Assembly (NCBI GenBank): GCA_025453925.1
Contig: JALOPK010000297.1
Coordinates: 1-5,676 of the forward strand
Direction of reading: 5' to 3'
Length of the DNA stretch: 5,676 nt
Source of the DNA: Candidatus Eiseniibacteriota bacterium
GTDB taxonomy: Bacteria; JAFGKV01
Every line of letters begins with the position of its first letter. Within the stretch, counting starts at the first letter, position 1. The notes under the pieces are model-generated. The model worked only from the letters and a program-made list of their open reading frames with translations, was not told the origin of the DNA and ran no database searches. The translations under genes were made by a program, and so were the position numbers. Positions 5,667 through 5,676 of the stretch are shown here, one piece after another.

Positions 5667-5676
5667 TCCGGTCAGT

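Larger units (their letters stand above)
5588..5676 (-). mobile_element. Group II intron, 3' end (partial, runs off the right edge)
   Basis: The minus strand carries the catalytic 3' end of a group II intron, a self-splicing retroelement that moves by reverse splicing and target-primed reverse transcription with its own maturase. Domain V and domain VI are both recognisable and the intron should end at 5588 with CCCCTAT, giving the usual terminal AY. The maturase gene and the 5' part would lie beyond the right edge. The 3' exon begins CACAGAGCGCC on the minus strand. It is in the same orientation as the intron 5' portion at 1-242, and the two could be copies of one family, although no region is shared within the window to compare. 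Confidence 0.8.

Overview
The window looks like a chromosomal accessory stretch from a GC-rich bacterium. A large two-domain penicillin-binding protein (PBP), a Bcp/PrxQ peroxiredoxin and a PadR regulator suggest an environmental Gram-negative, but nothing here fixes the phylum. No phage, CRISPR, tRNA or rRNA signal was found.

Layout. Positions 1-242 (minus strand) look like the 5' part of a group II intron whose body continues past the left edge. Positions 243-691 hold no recognised gene, apart from a possible 51-codon ORF and a promoter candidate. Positions 692-3711 (plus) hold a large class-A-PBP-like gene broken near 1085-1100. The N-terminal membrane anchor is in one frame and the rest of the glycosyltransferase domain plus an intact-looking transpeptidase domain is in another. 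The residues that should lie between them, including the expected catalytic glutamate, are missing. Positions 3712-3887 contain a tandem pair of short palindromes. Positions 3888-4355 (minus) encode a complete Bcp/PrxQ peroxiredoxin. Positions 4539-5278 (minus) encode a PadR regulator followed, with a 4-nt stop/start overlap, by a 71-codon fragment resembling the start of a BtrH_N-domain protein. The padR promoter has a perfect TTGACA box and a perfect 8+8 bp inverted repeat over its -10 element. Positions 5588-5676 (minus) are the 3' end of a group II intron: domain V, domain VI with a bulged branch-point A, and the splice boundary.

Taken together, about 5.3 kb of host DNA lies between the ends of two group II introns in the same orientation, and two of the loci inside it show decay (the PBP gene and the BtrH_N-like gene). 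The complete genes are bcp and padR. The padR/BtrH_N-like pair looks like the beginning of a self-regulated operon, possibly once an export or secondary-metabolite locus, whose distal part has been lost. I see no convincing new biological system. The most useful points are the PBP lesion, the paired intron ends, the padR operator and the truncated coupled gene.
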